From assembly GCA_949130485.1 (NCBI GenBank), contig OX422193.1, positions 5,624,871 to 5,688,870 on the forward strand: 64,000 bases of DNA, written 5' to 3'. The notes under the pieces were generated by a model. The model was not told the origin of the DNA and did not search any database. It was given only the letters and a program-made list of their open reading frames with translations. The stretch comes from Agelas oroides. Taxonomy: Eukaryota; Porifera; Demospongiae; Agelasida; Agelasidae. A program made the position numbers and the translations under genes. The first letter of the stretch is position 1. The number at the start of each line of letters is the position of its first letter. Positions 12,201-22,676 of this stretch are shown in pieces.

Positions 12201-15200
12201 AAGATGCAAGTACCATACTTGTCCCAGGCAAGCGCCCATCCCTGTGCAAGTGCCCACCCCCCAATTTTGACAGTTTTGTGGTTTTTTGAGGTCCTCCATG
12301 TAACCACCCACCATGCTAAATTCTTGCGTAGTAAATCCAAAGTGGGTCCACTGAGCTCACGTACGTAGCTGCGATCGTTCTGATGTGCTTCAGGCACCAC
12401 GACATCTGGCATCACACACCCATCCGTAGCCTTGTTTGCAGCGTTCTTCACCTGCAATTCGAAATTCGTGTACTGCAAGTGACAAACGCTGTGGAAGCTT
12501 GGCAACATGGTTACGAGTCGGTCCGTTTTAGCTTTCTCCACAGTCCGGCTGGCCTCGACAAAGCGACGATGCAGGTCGATTCGGTACACCTTGGCAGCTA
12601 ACTTCGCATCCGGGGTGGGCCCTTGCGCAGGGATAGTTGAACCATTCAAGTACCTCCTCTGTGTAACCGCCCACCCTCAATTTTTGGTGCTTGACCTCCT
12701 AGCGCCCATGGCGTTTGCCCGGGACAATGCAGCGGTATATGCATATCATTACACAAGTGTAGTTCTGTATTGCTGCTTACACGCTCAAGATAAATTGTCA
12801 AACTGGACCTGCTCATAAAATGTAGTAAGTGTGCCACCATCCTCAACCACTTTTGGTGGCCTCCCGCTCTTGCAAAACAGTTTCCTCCCAACAACAACTT
12901 CTAAGATATCTCATTGCATGTAGTACCAGAGTTTCATTTGGGTGGGAGAGGGCATTTGTCTTAAAAGCCAATCATCTCCTGAAGAAGACTCATCCCCAAT
13001 ATTAAGATTAAAAATTTATTTAAGCCACTCGGCTGTCTACAGTTAAAAGTGTCTACCACAGAATGCGGACTTCCTGCAACGACGATGGACATGCCAGCTA
13101 CTTCGCAGAAGTGCCCCGCTTCCTCGCCTTTTACTGCTGAAGCTCGCCAGCCAACCGCTAGCGTCAGGAGCATCTCTCCGCCTTGCGTTCTACGCTCGGC
13201 CCCCACCCCCCACCTCAGTTATGAAACACATAGGTAGTAAATTTTTTCTCCGTTCCATGTCAATTTCAGTAAACAGCAACAAGTGATGCTATGTTGTTTA
13301 CTCCTAGACTGTTGTACTCCCCCTCCCCTCCTCCCTCCCAGGTACAAGAAGAATATTAAGAAGGCATATATTGTCCACCCAACCAACTTCATCAGAATTA
13401 TGATGACTCTGTTCAAACCAATCATTAGGTACATCTGAGTGTGTTTGTTACTTAATGTGTGTGTTGCATACCTTAATCATAATCACAAACTATTGTCTGC
13501 TTTTCTAAGTGCTTCATGTAGCACCTCCAACACATTTCCCCTCCCCCCACCTCCTAATTGGTTCTACATCGCTTTAAATCTTAATAAAAATTGGGAAGGT
13601 GTGTTTACTATATTCAGTCATTCTCAACTATACGTCCCCTGGTTCAATGCAAGATTTCATGTGGTGATGAGTGTGTTAGTGAGCACTTAACCTGTGAGGC
13701 TCTCCTGCTTGTATTCATACATGTATGTTCTGGTGTAATTGTGTACATGCCTTCCCAGCTATAAGTTTGGTCGTAAGTTGACATACATCAACCGGCTTGA
13801 GGAACTCAGTCCGGTGCTGTTTCTGGACCAGATCGATGTTCCAGAAGAGGTCAAAGAGTAAGTGGTAATACTGCATGTGTATGTGCATGTCACCCCAGTG
13901 CTGATAAGGCCTTCTTTGGCCAAAATATGTGCTGCACAATGGGTAAGCCTCATTTAGACCTGCCTTTTTTCAAGGAGATATTCATGTACATGTTCATGTG
14001 TGAGGTATTTTCGCGGACAGACCTGCTTCCGCGAAAATAAAAACTGTGACTAAGATGGAAATTGATGACGTCATTATGTGCGTACGTGGATACAAACTAG
14101 TACCCGTGTGAACAAGATGGTTCTCTACAATCTGTCTGCCCTCTAAATGGTCGCTGTAGAGAAGAATCAACCTGCTCTTATACCAAATGCCAACGACCCT
14201 TTAAGAGACACTCCGAAGTTGTCCAAGTCGAGATCAGCACTGCTGAATCCTTCTGTTCAACAAGCCAGTTTCTCGCCCATGGCGGCAGTCCTGATACTTT
14301 CGTAATTGCAAACAAAAGGAAGACTAGGCTGTTGTTGCGCAAGTTTGCTTCTTCACTTTGTCGTCGTTTCTTCGGTTTGCATGTGGGGCGTGGCCATCAA
14401 CTGGTAAGGTTGTGGTCAGAGCATCCCGCATTCGTCCCACAAAAATAAAAGCCGCGAAAATTTCTTCTGAAGTGTCTGGACGCATTTCCACAAAATTTTG
14501 CACCAGCAAAAATTTTTCGCTATACGGTACCAAACATATACTATTGTGCATGGCAAATAGACACTTGTCTTTAGTGTTAGTGAAATGGTAGCCATACCTC
14601 CTGAAGAAAATTGACTCCACCTTGAATACCGCAGTAGGACATGAAATACCTAACAGTCACACAGTACAGTTTGCTAGCAGTCCTCCAGTAGAACTTTGTT
14701 CTCCACCAACTGTTTTTTCTTGCCCTCAACAAAGAAACAAACTGCCATGTATGTATACTACTGGTGCATGTACACTGTAGCAAAGGAATGAAGCTTATTT
14801 CAGCATGAGTCACAGCATCATAATGCAGATTCAGCCCAGGAATTGGGCTGGTATTTCGTAAAGCACAAAACAACCCTAGAATAAGCATGTATTCACACTG
14901 CAGCAATGACTACTGGTAGTCTCGCAAGCCAGACACCCACTTCCACAAGAAAGGGAAGGGTCTGGTGAAGTGTGAATACAAGCCGTGTCCCGCCGCACTG
15001 TACAGTGCGGTCCAATCACATTGCAGTATTTTGTTACATGATGCATTACATCACTGTTTAAGTTTAATAACAGTCTTGAAAATGACAAAAGAGAGCTAGG
15101 ACATCTCCACTACTGCAGGAGTTGTAAAAACACTTCGACTATACTTCTCAGGGAGCGTGCTTACTCTGCAACAGGTAATTCAAGGAGTGCATTATTTGAA

Positions 15201-18200
15201 ATCTGGTTACGTCACCCAGCTAATTGCTTTCTGGTGGGACACGGCTTGTGTATGCAGTTCATCAGACCCTTCCTTTTCTTACGGAAGTGGGTCTGGCTTG
15301 CGAGACTACACTGCTGGTAGGTGTTCAACGGTACATACCTGACACCATGAAAATTGAGGATCCTAATGGATGTTTTTAGATTTTATGTATAAACTACTGG
15401 AGCTACTCACAACTGACTTAAGACAAGTAAAGAACAATACTCTCCTATAACTAGGCTACCATGGTGTATATTTTCATACACTCTGTATTAGTTGTGCTGA
15501 TATTTTGGTGCAGGTATGATGCAAGGTTGACTACCCCTGTTCGTGATGTCACCAAGCCAGACTCCAAGTCTGTGTTTCATGTGGGACATACTAGCACCTC
15601 TCAGCAATGGAACAGTCCAAGTGCACTAGCTACAAAGCAGTTTGGAGTGCCACTAGAAGTGTGAGTATAGCTAGGTGAATGCTTGTATTGAGCTTGAGCA
15701 AGCTGCAACATGTGCACCCTTGCACATTTGTTGCAGCAATGAGCTTGTAGTAGCCTCGTACCCAGGCCCCGCCCAGCTTTCCGTCGCTTGCAGTACGGAA
15801 AAGCGGGGAGAGCCTGGGAACGAGGCTAAGCTTGTAGTACCATGGCTACATATTATGTGCTTGGATTTTATAGTGAAAATCAACATTTTATATTTGTTGC
15901 AGTTTCAGATGGAAACTGTTCCATCTCATATCTCTGTCTCATCATCATGTTTGAAGCACTGTATTACTAAACTTCTGGGTGGCACTCATATGCACTTCAT
16001 ATATATCACTGCAAAAACAAATTGGTTGTTTTAACAAAAACAAATTGACCACAGAGTGGTGGTTACAGACAAGCTGAAGAGACAGTGGTTATGTATTGTA
16101 TAATTTGCTAATTGCACAAGACAACCAGAGAGGAAGCTTCCCTAATCATATTACAACCAGGATCTTGCAGTTAGTAACCACTAAACATCTGTGATGGAGT
16201 CACACCTGCTTGTATCAAAGAGCATGCAATAGCAGATATGTGGCAGTCCCGGGTAGAAATCAAACATTATTCTGTTGCGTAATTCGACCGCATTACCACT
16301 TTCGAAGCGCTGTAGTGCAAAACTTTTGTTAAGGGCGGGGCTCATACGTGCAGCGAAGATGCATGAATACCTGATAAGTCTACACAGTGCACGTATGAGC
16401 CCCGCCCTTAATGGAAGTTCTGCGCTACAGCGCTTTGAAAGCGGTAACGCGGTCGAATACGCAACGGAATAGTGTTCGATTTCTATATACCCGGGACTGC
16501 CACATATGGTAACCACTGAATCTGTGAGAGAAACAGAGGGTAATTTGTGCTCAGGTTGTTTATGCAATTAGCCTTTGATACCACAATAAACCACTGTCTT
16601 CTCAGCGTGTCTGCAACCACAGTAACCATGTACGCAGTGGTTAATACGATTACCATTCTTTTTTTGCAGTGTAGATGCATGAATAGTTAAAGCATCTACA
16701 CAGTGTGTATGAGCCCCATGTCAATAGTTCAGCACTTCAAACGCAGTAATGGAATACATGATAGAATAATATTCGATAACTATTCAGGACTGCCACATTT
16801 AGTCCCAAAATACTTATTTACCTGTAGCCTTAAGGAGCTCAATGGAGGTGATGCAATACCACTGGTACTGAAGACATGTGCAGAGTTCCTGGAACAACAA
16901 GGTATATTGGTTTGTATTAGCATCGGTGCACATGAATATATTACACTATGTCTAGCCTGATGGCCTCTGGGTGGTAGAGACCCCTCATGTAGCATAGCCT
17001 TATTTTCAAGCCCCACTCAGCTACTTGCAGTACAAAGAAGTAGGATTGAGAGCCTTCACACATCAGCATAACAAAATCAGTAAGGTAAAGCCAAATTTTA
17101 TAACGAAAAGGTTTCACAAGCTGGGTCAACCAACTACACAACCAAAATATAGTGTGTATGGCAATCACCCCTGCTAGCTAGGTATGTGTGGTATACTATG
17201 TGCTACCTTTGCTATTCTTACCATTCTGAGCCCATTCCAGTTCACCCCACACACTATTACGTCCTTGCTACAACTTGGCTACCCTTATGTCAGAATACCA
17301 GTATCTTCCCACTTTTCTGTAGTGCTAGCAATGAAAAGCTGGGCAGGGGCCTGGGACGAAGCCTACAACTACCTATCACCTGTAACAGCAGTTGCTGTAA
17401 TTTAGCTGCATTTCATTTCCTCATGGTAATTTCAGTATGAACCTTTCGACCTTTCAGGATTGGACGTGTTAGGTATCTTCAGAAGAACGCCCAGTAATAT
17501 ACTGGTGCGTGAGATCAAGGGTCGGTTCGATGCAGGTGAGGCTGCACGACATTTGTCTGTGCAAGTGTGTGTCACAGGGTGGTCATGTCAGAGTATCTAT
17601 GGGTTTTTGGTTCGCAGTACTGTACTGACTGACGGTGTTTCCACACGAAATGTAGCTAGTTGGAGCTCACATCTCACTAATGACCCATAGTTTCAGTTTT
17701 GTAATCCAACCACTGTTGTAGGGAATACTAAATATGCCTGTACACATAATTATCAACAATTGAAGGGATTACTCGGTGAATACAGAAAATTGTGGGGGTG
17801 AGCATGAGCAAGGGAGGACCATGCATACATTTCCATAAACTCATTGTAACATGCATTTATGCACACGTAAGGCAATCCACACCTACACACAAGTTGTATG
17901 ACCATGAACATAGCAGTGGGATATCTTAGCTTGTATAATCCAGGTTTTTGAGACCAAAAGCTTTTCATTAAGATCTGCCTCGTTGTCCTCAGAAGATTTC
18001 TCTACCAGGCATTCTGAGTAGTGTGCCTGGCCAGGTCTCTCTCCCTTAACCTTTCCTGCCTTTGCTTGACTGTCTCTGCCACACATTGAGCCCTCTCTCA
18101 TTCTCTCCTGTGCCGTAGTCTGTCTTCCTTATCTTCTGATAAATTCGGTGCGCTTCTGAAGTACTTGGACCCATGTCACAACAAGTAGCAAAACAGAACA

Positions 18201-19915
18201 GAAAAATTGTTAATTTTTGCACAGGATTGCTATACCTACTCATTAGCAAGCTTTCAATAGCCAGGACTCTCTGAACAGTAAACATTTGTCCAGACTGAAA
18301 AATGCCTGCAGTGCTAGAAATAGAGCTCCAACAAAGTGAGAGGAGTGTTTTTTATGCCTTTTTGTGTGGGGAAAACAAGAACAGAAATGGCCCATCCAGT
18401 ACCAACCATGGCCTTTCTACAGCCATCTACAGTACCTGCCATGTGCACAGCATTTTATGCATAAACTGATCCACTTCCCTCCTGCATTGCACCAAGTGAC
18501 GTCTCATGATAAAATCTGCCAACTCCATTAGAAGTCATTAGTGATTAAAGTTTTGAAACTCCCCCTTAGTTATCAACATTCACATCGACACACATGAATT
18601 TGCAAACCAACACAACAGGTGAAAAATTGGACTTTGCAGAGTATCGAGACCCACACCTAGCAGCGGTGATAATGAAACTATTTCTAAGAGAGCTCCCGGA
18701 ACCTCTGATGACATACAATGCCTACCAGCACATCATAGAACTTCGAGGTAAATTGTTGAAATTCTAGTTAATAATTCATAGTATTCAGACAATTGGCTTA
18801 TCATTAGAGTGAATGTGGTAGCTTTTATATAACAAATTTGCTGGTGTAATTTGGTAAAAATGAGCACGATTGTACAAAGTGATTGTACTTACCCATTGTA
18901 TGTACATGTGTGCTATATGCTGTAGCTGATGTTACCATTCCACAGGTAGAGATCAAGGTTTCAGAGTACAAAAGTGCAAAGAAGTTGTGGACAGTCTACC
19001 CCAAACAAACTATGATGTTCTCAAATACTTGTTAACATTTGTTGGAAAGGTATGTGTATACATTACATGTATATACTACAACATATGGTAGGAAGTCACC
19101 TTATTTGAACACATTGGGGCCATAGGGAGGTCAGAGAAACTGAATTATGACAGAAAGTGGAAAGTCCCTTCTGGACAAAGCATTGAGGATTCCACACAGA
19201 ATGAATTATAATGGATGCTTTATGTTACTAGCCATACACTATCCACATGTGAGCTGAGCAACAGTACAATTGACACATCAAGCTGTCACCTACATGTACA
19301 GTTATGTGACAGCCTGTATATGTAACGAGCACTAGAATGCACATAACCATTCCAGTTGCCATACTGGACGGAGCCCTGAAACACTTTATATCAACCATCT
19401 GAACAGCTAAAGTCGACTTTTAGTCTGCCACCCTAGCCAAAAATGGTGGGTGTGGTTTTGCTAAACATATTCAGTTAACCAACATGTTCAGACGACGAAA
19501 CTTCAGGTAAGTAATCTGCTAGCAATTTAAACACTTTTTGGCTTTAATGTTATGGTACTCAAGATATTTCCTGGATACTGCAATGTATTAGCATCCATGA
19601 TCTCTTTTGTATGTATGCGTATGATTGTGCTGCGGGCACAATGATTATACCTTGGAACCATGTGTATTTCATTCCACAAGTTTCTTTGAAATAAGCTTTT
19701 TCATGATGCTCTATCACTAACACTGTCACTGTGCCTTGCTCCAGGTTGCAGACCATCAGGAAGTGAACAAAATGACGCCACTGAACCTTGCTATTGTCTT
19801 TGGTCCCAACCTCATCTGGTCTACAAACGAAGCTGCCAGTCTCACCTCGCTTGGTGAAATAAACACATTCACTGTCATCCTTATAAATAACTTTGACAAA
19901 ATCTTCACCAAATAA
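6285..19915 (+). CDS. ARHGAP1-type Rho GTPase-activating protein (Sec14/CRAL-TRIO + RhoGAP), 5' end missing
   Basis: The product should stimulate GTP hydrolysis by Rho-family GTPases (Cdc42/Rho type) and bind lipid or prenyl groups through its Sec14 domain. Exons with matching phases: 6285-6482, 8728-8865, 9069-9200, 10129-10216, 11496-11627, 13342-13428, 13759-13857, 15514-15660, 16828-16901, 17458-17535, 18619-18747, 18946-19049, 19745-19915 (TAA). The first two are Ser/Gly-rich and disordered. Exons 3-7 encode CRAL-TRIO ([19 protein letters not shown], then VYFHFGFTS and [17 protein letters not shown]). Exons 9-13 encode RhoGAP: arginine finger in GIFRR, K and R in [13 protein letters not shown] in [12 protein letters not shown]. 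The usual glutamate before GIFRR is leucine here. The order matches ARHGAP1/ARHGAP8. The exon before 6285 must supply one base (phase 1) and the ATG; it was not found. Introns hold many foldback elements. Confidence 0.93.
6487..6525. repeat. (GT)n microsatellite
   Basis: A short GT-rich run directly follows the donor site of the first recognised ARHGAP exon. Confidence 0.8.
7158..7181. other. 24-bp perfect palindrome in intron
   Basis: GTGGACTCTACA followed by its exact reverse complement, without a spacer. It could be a binding site or the remnant of a foldback element. It lies between the first and second recognised ARHGAP exons. Confidence 0.6.
7855..7928. mobile_element. Degenerate TAGCCTCG foldback copy
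   Basis: The ends tagcctcggttccagcc and ggcaacaaggcta are inverted, with an internal ctttcatg/catgaaag stem. No target duplication remains, so this copy looks old. Confidence 0.6.
7977..8378. repeat. 25-bp minisatellite, about 16 copies
   Basis: Units ctcaccgtctctgttctaga + ctagt run in tandem inside the ARHGAP intron, with a few single-base variants such as actagt/accagt/gctagt. Confidence 0.95.
8385..8655. mobile_element. Degenerate TAGTCTCGC-family element
   Basis: Internal blocks (atgcaattaactggatgacg, gtcatgtgacaacat, acacagcttgtaaacacagt, agacccttcc) match the 392-bp member at 14917-15308 in the same order. The termini are decayed. Confidence 0.6.
9406..9991 (+). mobile_element. Pogo-like element remnant with TACCGTATT termini
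   Basis: The left end TACCGTATTTGTTCGATCAG pairs with the right end (complement TACCGTATTCGCTCAATCAG), and the flanks fit a TA target. Inside, a + strand frame at 9602-9766 reads [20 protein letters not shown] and then an acidic stretch [20 protein letters not shown] before a stop. Such acidic tails are common at the C-terminus of pogo/Tigger transposases. The rest of the transposase is gone. It lies in an ARHGAP intron. Confidence 0.6.
10303..10747. mobile_element. TIR element with TTAACCACC ends
   Basis: The ends are TTAACCACC and GGTGGTTAA, with attaact on both outer sides. Diverged copies of its interior (gtaccaaccatggcc, acagccatctacag, ctgccatgtg) occur at about 18300-18560 and 24890-25110 in the introns of both RhoGAP cassettes. 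There is no coding content. Confidence 0.6.
10830..11400. mobile_element. TAGCCTCG foldback element, 571 bp, exact 9-bp TSD
   Basis: Long inverted ends of about 90 bp start with TAGCCTCGTCCCCATGCTC and include gcgcatgcgc. The 9-mer ctggccagt is exactly duplicated at 10821-10829 and 11401-11409. The interior has no convincing gene. Confidence 0.85.
12119..12649 (-). other. Unrecognised open frame inside an ARHGAP intron
   Basis: A 176-codon open frame with ordinary-looking composition in its first 110 residues (for example [20 protein letters not shown]). I recognise no domain. It lies antisense inside an intron and could be a fragment of a repeat, a decayed gene or chance. No splice sites or partner exons were found. 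Confidence 0.25.
13860..15513. other. ARHGAP intron with one clear element
   Basis: The intron after the last Sec14 exon holds the 14917-15308 element. Around 14000-14540 there are A/T-rich stretches with ttttcgcgg and tttttcgct motifs that look like an old element, but I cannot define its ends. Confidence 0.4.
14917..15308. mobile_element. TAGTCTCGC-family foldback element, 392 bp
   Basis: The ends TAGTCTCGCAAGCCAGAC and GTCTGGCTTGCGAGACTA are inverted, with a matching CCCACTTCC subterminal block. The flanks gactactgg and cactgctgg match in 7 of 9 bases. The interior includes tgcggtccaatcac and a gttacgtcaccc block that recur in other copies (8385-8655, 42371-42640, 45900-46187). Non-coding. 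Confidence 0.8.
15751..15828. mobile_element. TAGCCTCG foldback element, 78 bp, exact TSD and natural empty site
   Basis: The ends are TAGCCTCGTACCCAGGCC and its complement. The 9-mer agcttgtag flanks both sides (15742-15750 and 15829-15837). The duplicated intron at about 22885-22900 reads straight through gcaatgagcttgtagtac with one copy of the 9-mer, so it is the unoccupied site. The element entered after the ARHGAP exon duplication. Confidence 0.95.
16237..16506. mobile_element. 270-bp palindromic element
   Basis: The whole element is a hairpin: TATGTGGCAGTCCCGGGTAG at the left is repeated inverted at the right, and gcgctgtag...gggcggggctcatacgtgc pairs with its complement further in. 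The loop is about 40 bases, around 16360-16400. The paralogous intron near 23300 lacks it (gcggatatagtaatcactg). Diverged relatives appear near 16690-16800, 23560-23690, 25390-25570, 38090-38230 and 39500-39640. Confidence 0.85.
16995..17365. mobile_element. Diverged TAGCCTTA/TAGGCTTC foldback element
   Basis: The left block tagccttattttcaagccccactcagctacttgcag and the right block agcaatgaaaagctgggcaggggcctgggacgaagccta form inverted ends of the TAGCCTCG type. It is also present in the duplicated intron (about 23890-24690, with later insertions), so it predates the duplication. Confidence 0.65.
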
Positions 19916-22676
19916 TTATCTATCTTCTGTTAACATTATCATTGGTGTATTCCTGTTGTCACAAATATCTATGTGTGATTTGGTCTTGCACTGTCAACTA
20001 CAAACAATTTCTGCAGTATCAACTCTGTCACAGTATAACCCACGCTCTCATTAGCTTCACTCTTCTGCTTAGTATTTGTGACTTTCAAATTGCAATATGC
20101 ATGCAAGTGACAAACCTGGGCAAGGGTGACAGGTCCTGCTTCCACCATATTATGTAGTGTCAAGAGTTTATTACAGTAAGATTGTACAACTCCCGTATGG
20201 TTTGCCATCTGGATAGGATGATGCACAACGTAGGTGGGTCCAGGAACATGTTCCGCCGGGAAATTTCTGTAAGTGCGTGAGCAGACCAACTATAGCCTCG
20301 TCCCCATGCCCCACCCAATAATCGGGATTTTTGGGTGGGGCCTGTGGACGAGCTGCTGCCACTATGTATCATATCACGCCCTTGATAATCACGTGGGTAT
20401 ACGGGAGCGTATTAAGGTGTTCATGGAATGGGCTGTCTTTGTTGCAAACAAGTTGAAGAAGAAAGGAGGCCTCTTTTAGAAGGTACAACTGTTAACATTA
20501 GCTACACCACTGTAGTGGTTTATAATGATAGTGTAGTCAGCTGCTTGCTTCCGCATGAAGGATCATTTTTGACAAGTGGCTTTGCTTGTGAAAGCAAGCT
20601 AAACCAAATAATATCTCCCTCTTGTATGCTTTCTTTTTTGTACCACTCACTGGAGTTTTATGACTACAGTTAATGGAGCAGGTGACCTGAATGTGTATCT
20701 GTTGTGGGTCTCCAAAATGAAGCATGCATGAAGTGCCATGGTCCTCATTTGGGTGGTCCATTTCTTTCCTCCTTGAATTGAGACCTCGTCTGATCATGTG
20801 TAAGCTCTATTTCTGGCAGTGTATATGGGCACTTTCTAGTCTGAACAGGAGTTTACTGGTGGAGAATTGGAGCGTCAAGTGGGGGGAATACAGTGTCTGG
20901 CACATCCAATGATTGTTTCTACGAATGCTTCCTGACTATTCAAAGCTCACTAGTCATATAGGGTGTAGTTAGTGTTATGTATCTGCATAGGATGCCTGAA
21001 AGTACCTTTGGCTAAAGTTTTAAGGCACTTGATCCAGCAGAATAGACAATTAGGTACATTGAAAAAAATCCCAGGTTTTAATTAGAATTGGGTTTTGGAC
21101 TAAGTGTAAAAGGATCTTCAATATTGTGCCCCTGTTTCAACAGATACCCTAGCATGAAGTAGGTCTTAATTGTTCAAGTATGCGAGTAGCATCAGGAGAT
21201 CTCAAGCATCTTGTCTCCAGTGGAAGCCAGCTTTACACTTTGCATTTGTTAGCCACATGTCTGACAGTTATCAGTTTACATAACTGGTAGATGTAAGCTT
21301 GGGTTTGGTCACTCTGGTGGTGAGTACCAGGTTCTTTGTGGGTCACTTTATTGTGAGAGTCTCATCATGTTTGGTTTACCCAAAACCACAAGCTGTAACC
21401 ACATTCTCAGTGATAGCCTCAACCTATAGGCTCTACATCCACTGCTTAATAATAGGTTGATCAGAAAATTATAGAGTGTGGTTCACCTAGACAACACATA
21501 ATTATATCTGTCTAGCAAATGGGTATTGCTAGGTAAAAGGGTAAATATTGCATGGTAGCCAGGGATTGATGGTTGCATCTGAAGACACAACCAACGGGTA
21601 AGTGTTGGTTATCATAATCCCATGGTTGTGATGCTATAACTGTTGAAATTGTTATCACAGGATGTTGTAACAGCCTTGTATATACTTTTCAATAACAACA
21701 AGGATCAATCAACTATGAGAATGATGATGCAGGGCTGACTACCCCTGCACATGATGCCACCAAGACAGACTCCGCCACAAAGCAGTTTGGAGTGCCACTA
21801 GAAGTGTGAGTATATAGCTGGGTGAACACTCGTGTTGAGCTTGACCAAGCTACAACATATGCACCATTGCACATTGCAGCAATGACGTAGCCACCTTAGC
21901 TGCATATTTGCTTGGATTTATAGTAAAAATCAACATTTTATAATTGTTGCAGTTTCGGATAAAAATCAGATGTTATTCCAGTTTGTCTCATTATGTTTGA
22001 AGCACTGTATTGCTAAACGTTTGGTTGGGACTCATATGCACTTCATAGATAGATGTCATAGTTGAAGCATCTACACAAGACAGCACTTCCAACGCAGTAA
22101 TGTGAATGGAATGCATCATAGAATACTATTATGTGCATGAAGGGAGTTTTGTTGCGTGCACAGTTGGCAAAATGGTACACACCACCCAAAACCACAAGCT
22201 GTAACCACACTCAACCTAGGCTCTACATCCACTGCTTAATAGGTTGATCTGAAAGTTATAGAGTGTGGCATGTGGAGTGTGGTTTACCTAGACAACACAT
22301 AATTATATCTGTCTTGCACATGTGTATTGCTAGGTAAAAGGGTAAATATTGCATGGTAGCCAGGGATAATGGCTGCATCTGAAGACACAACCCAAGGGTA
22401 ACAGTTCAGCATCATGATCTCATGGTTGTGATGCTATAACTGTCATAATTATTTACCACATGATGTTGTAACAGCCTTGTATATACTTTCAATAACAACA
22501 AACTGTGAGAATAATGATGCAGTGTTGACTACCCCTGTGCATGATGTCACCAAGACAGACTCCAAGCAGTTTGGAGAACGATACTATCCTACATGTATAA
22601 CTAGGCTACCATGGTGTATTAATTAACTCAGTATTTTCATACACACTGTATATGTTGTGCTGATATTTTGATGTAG
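19916..22676. other. ARHGAP 3' flank with decayed exon-9 copies
   Basis: This region lies between the two RhoGAP cassettes. Two fragments resemble ARHGAP exon 9: about 21722-21808 and 22511-22576 (motifs tgactacccctg, gatgtcaccaag, agactcc). A degenerate TAGCCTCG copy with a strong gccccacccaa/ttgggtggggc stem is at 20295-20352. The block from about 20390 to 23600 is repeated in inverted orientation at 38040-41960. No other gene was seen. Confidence 0.6.
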
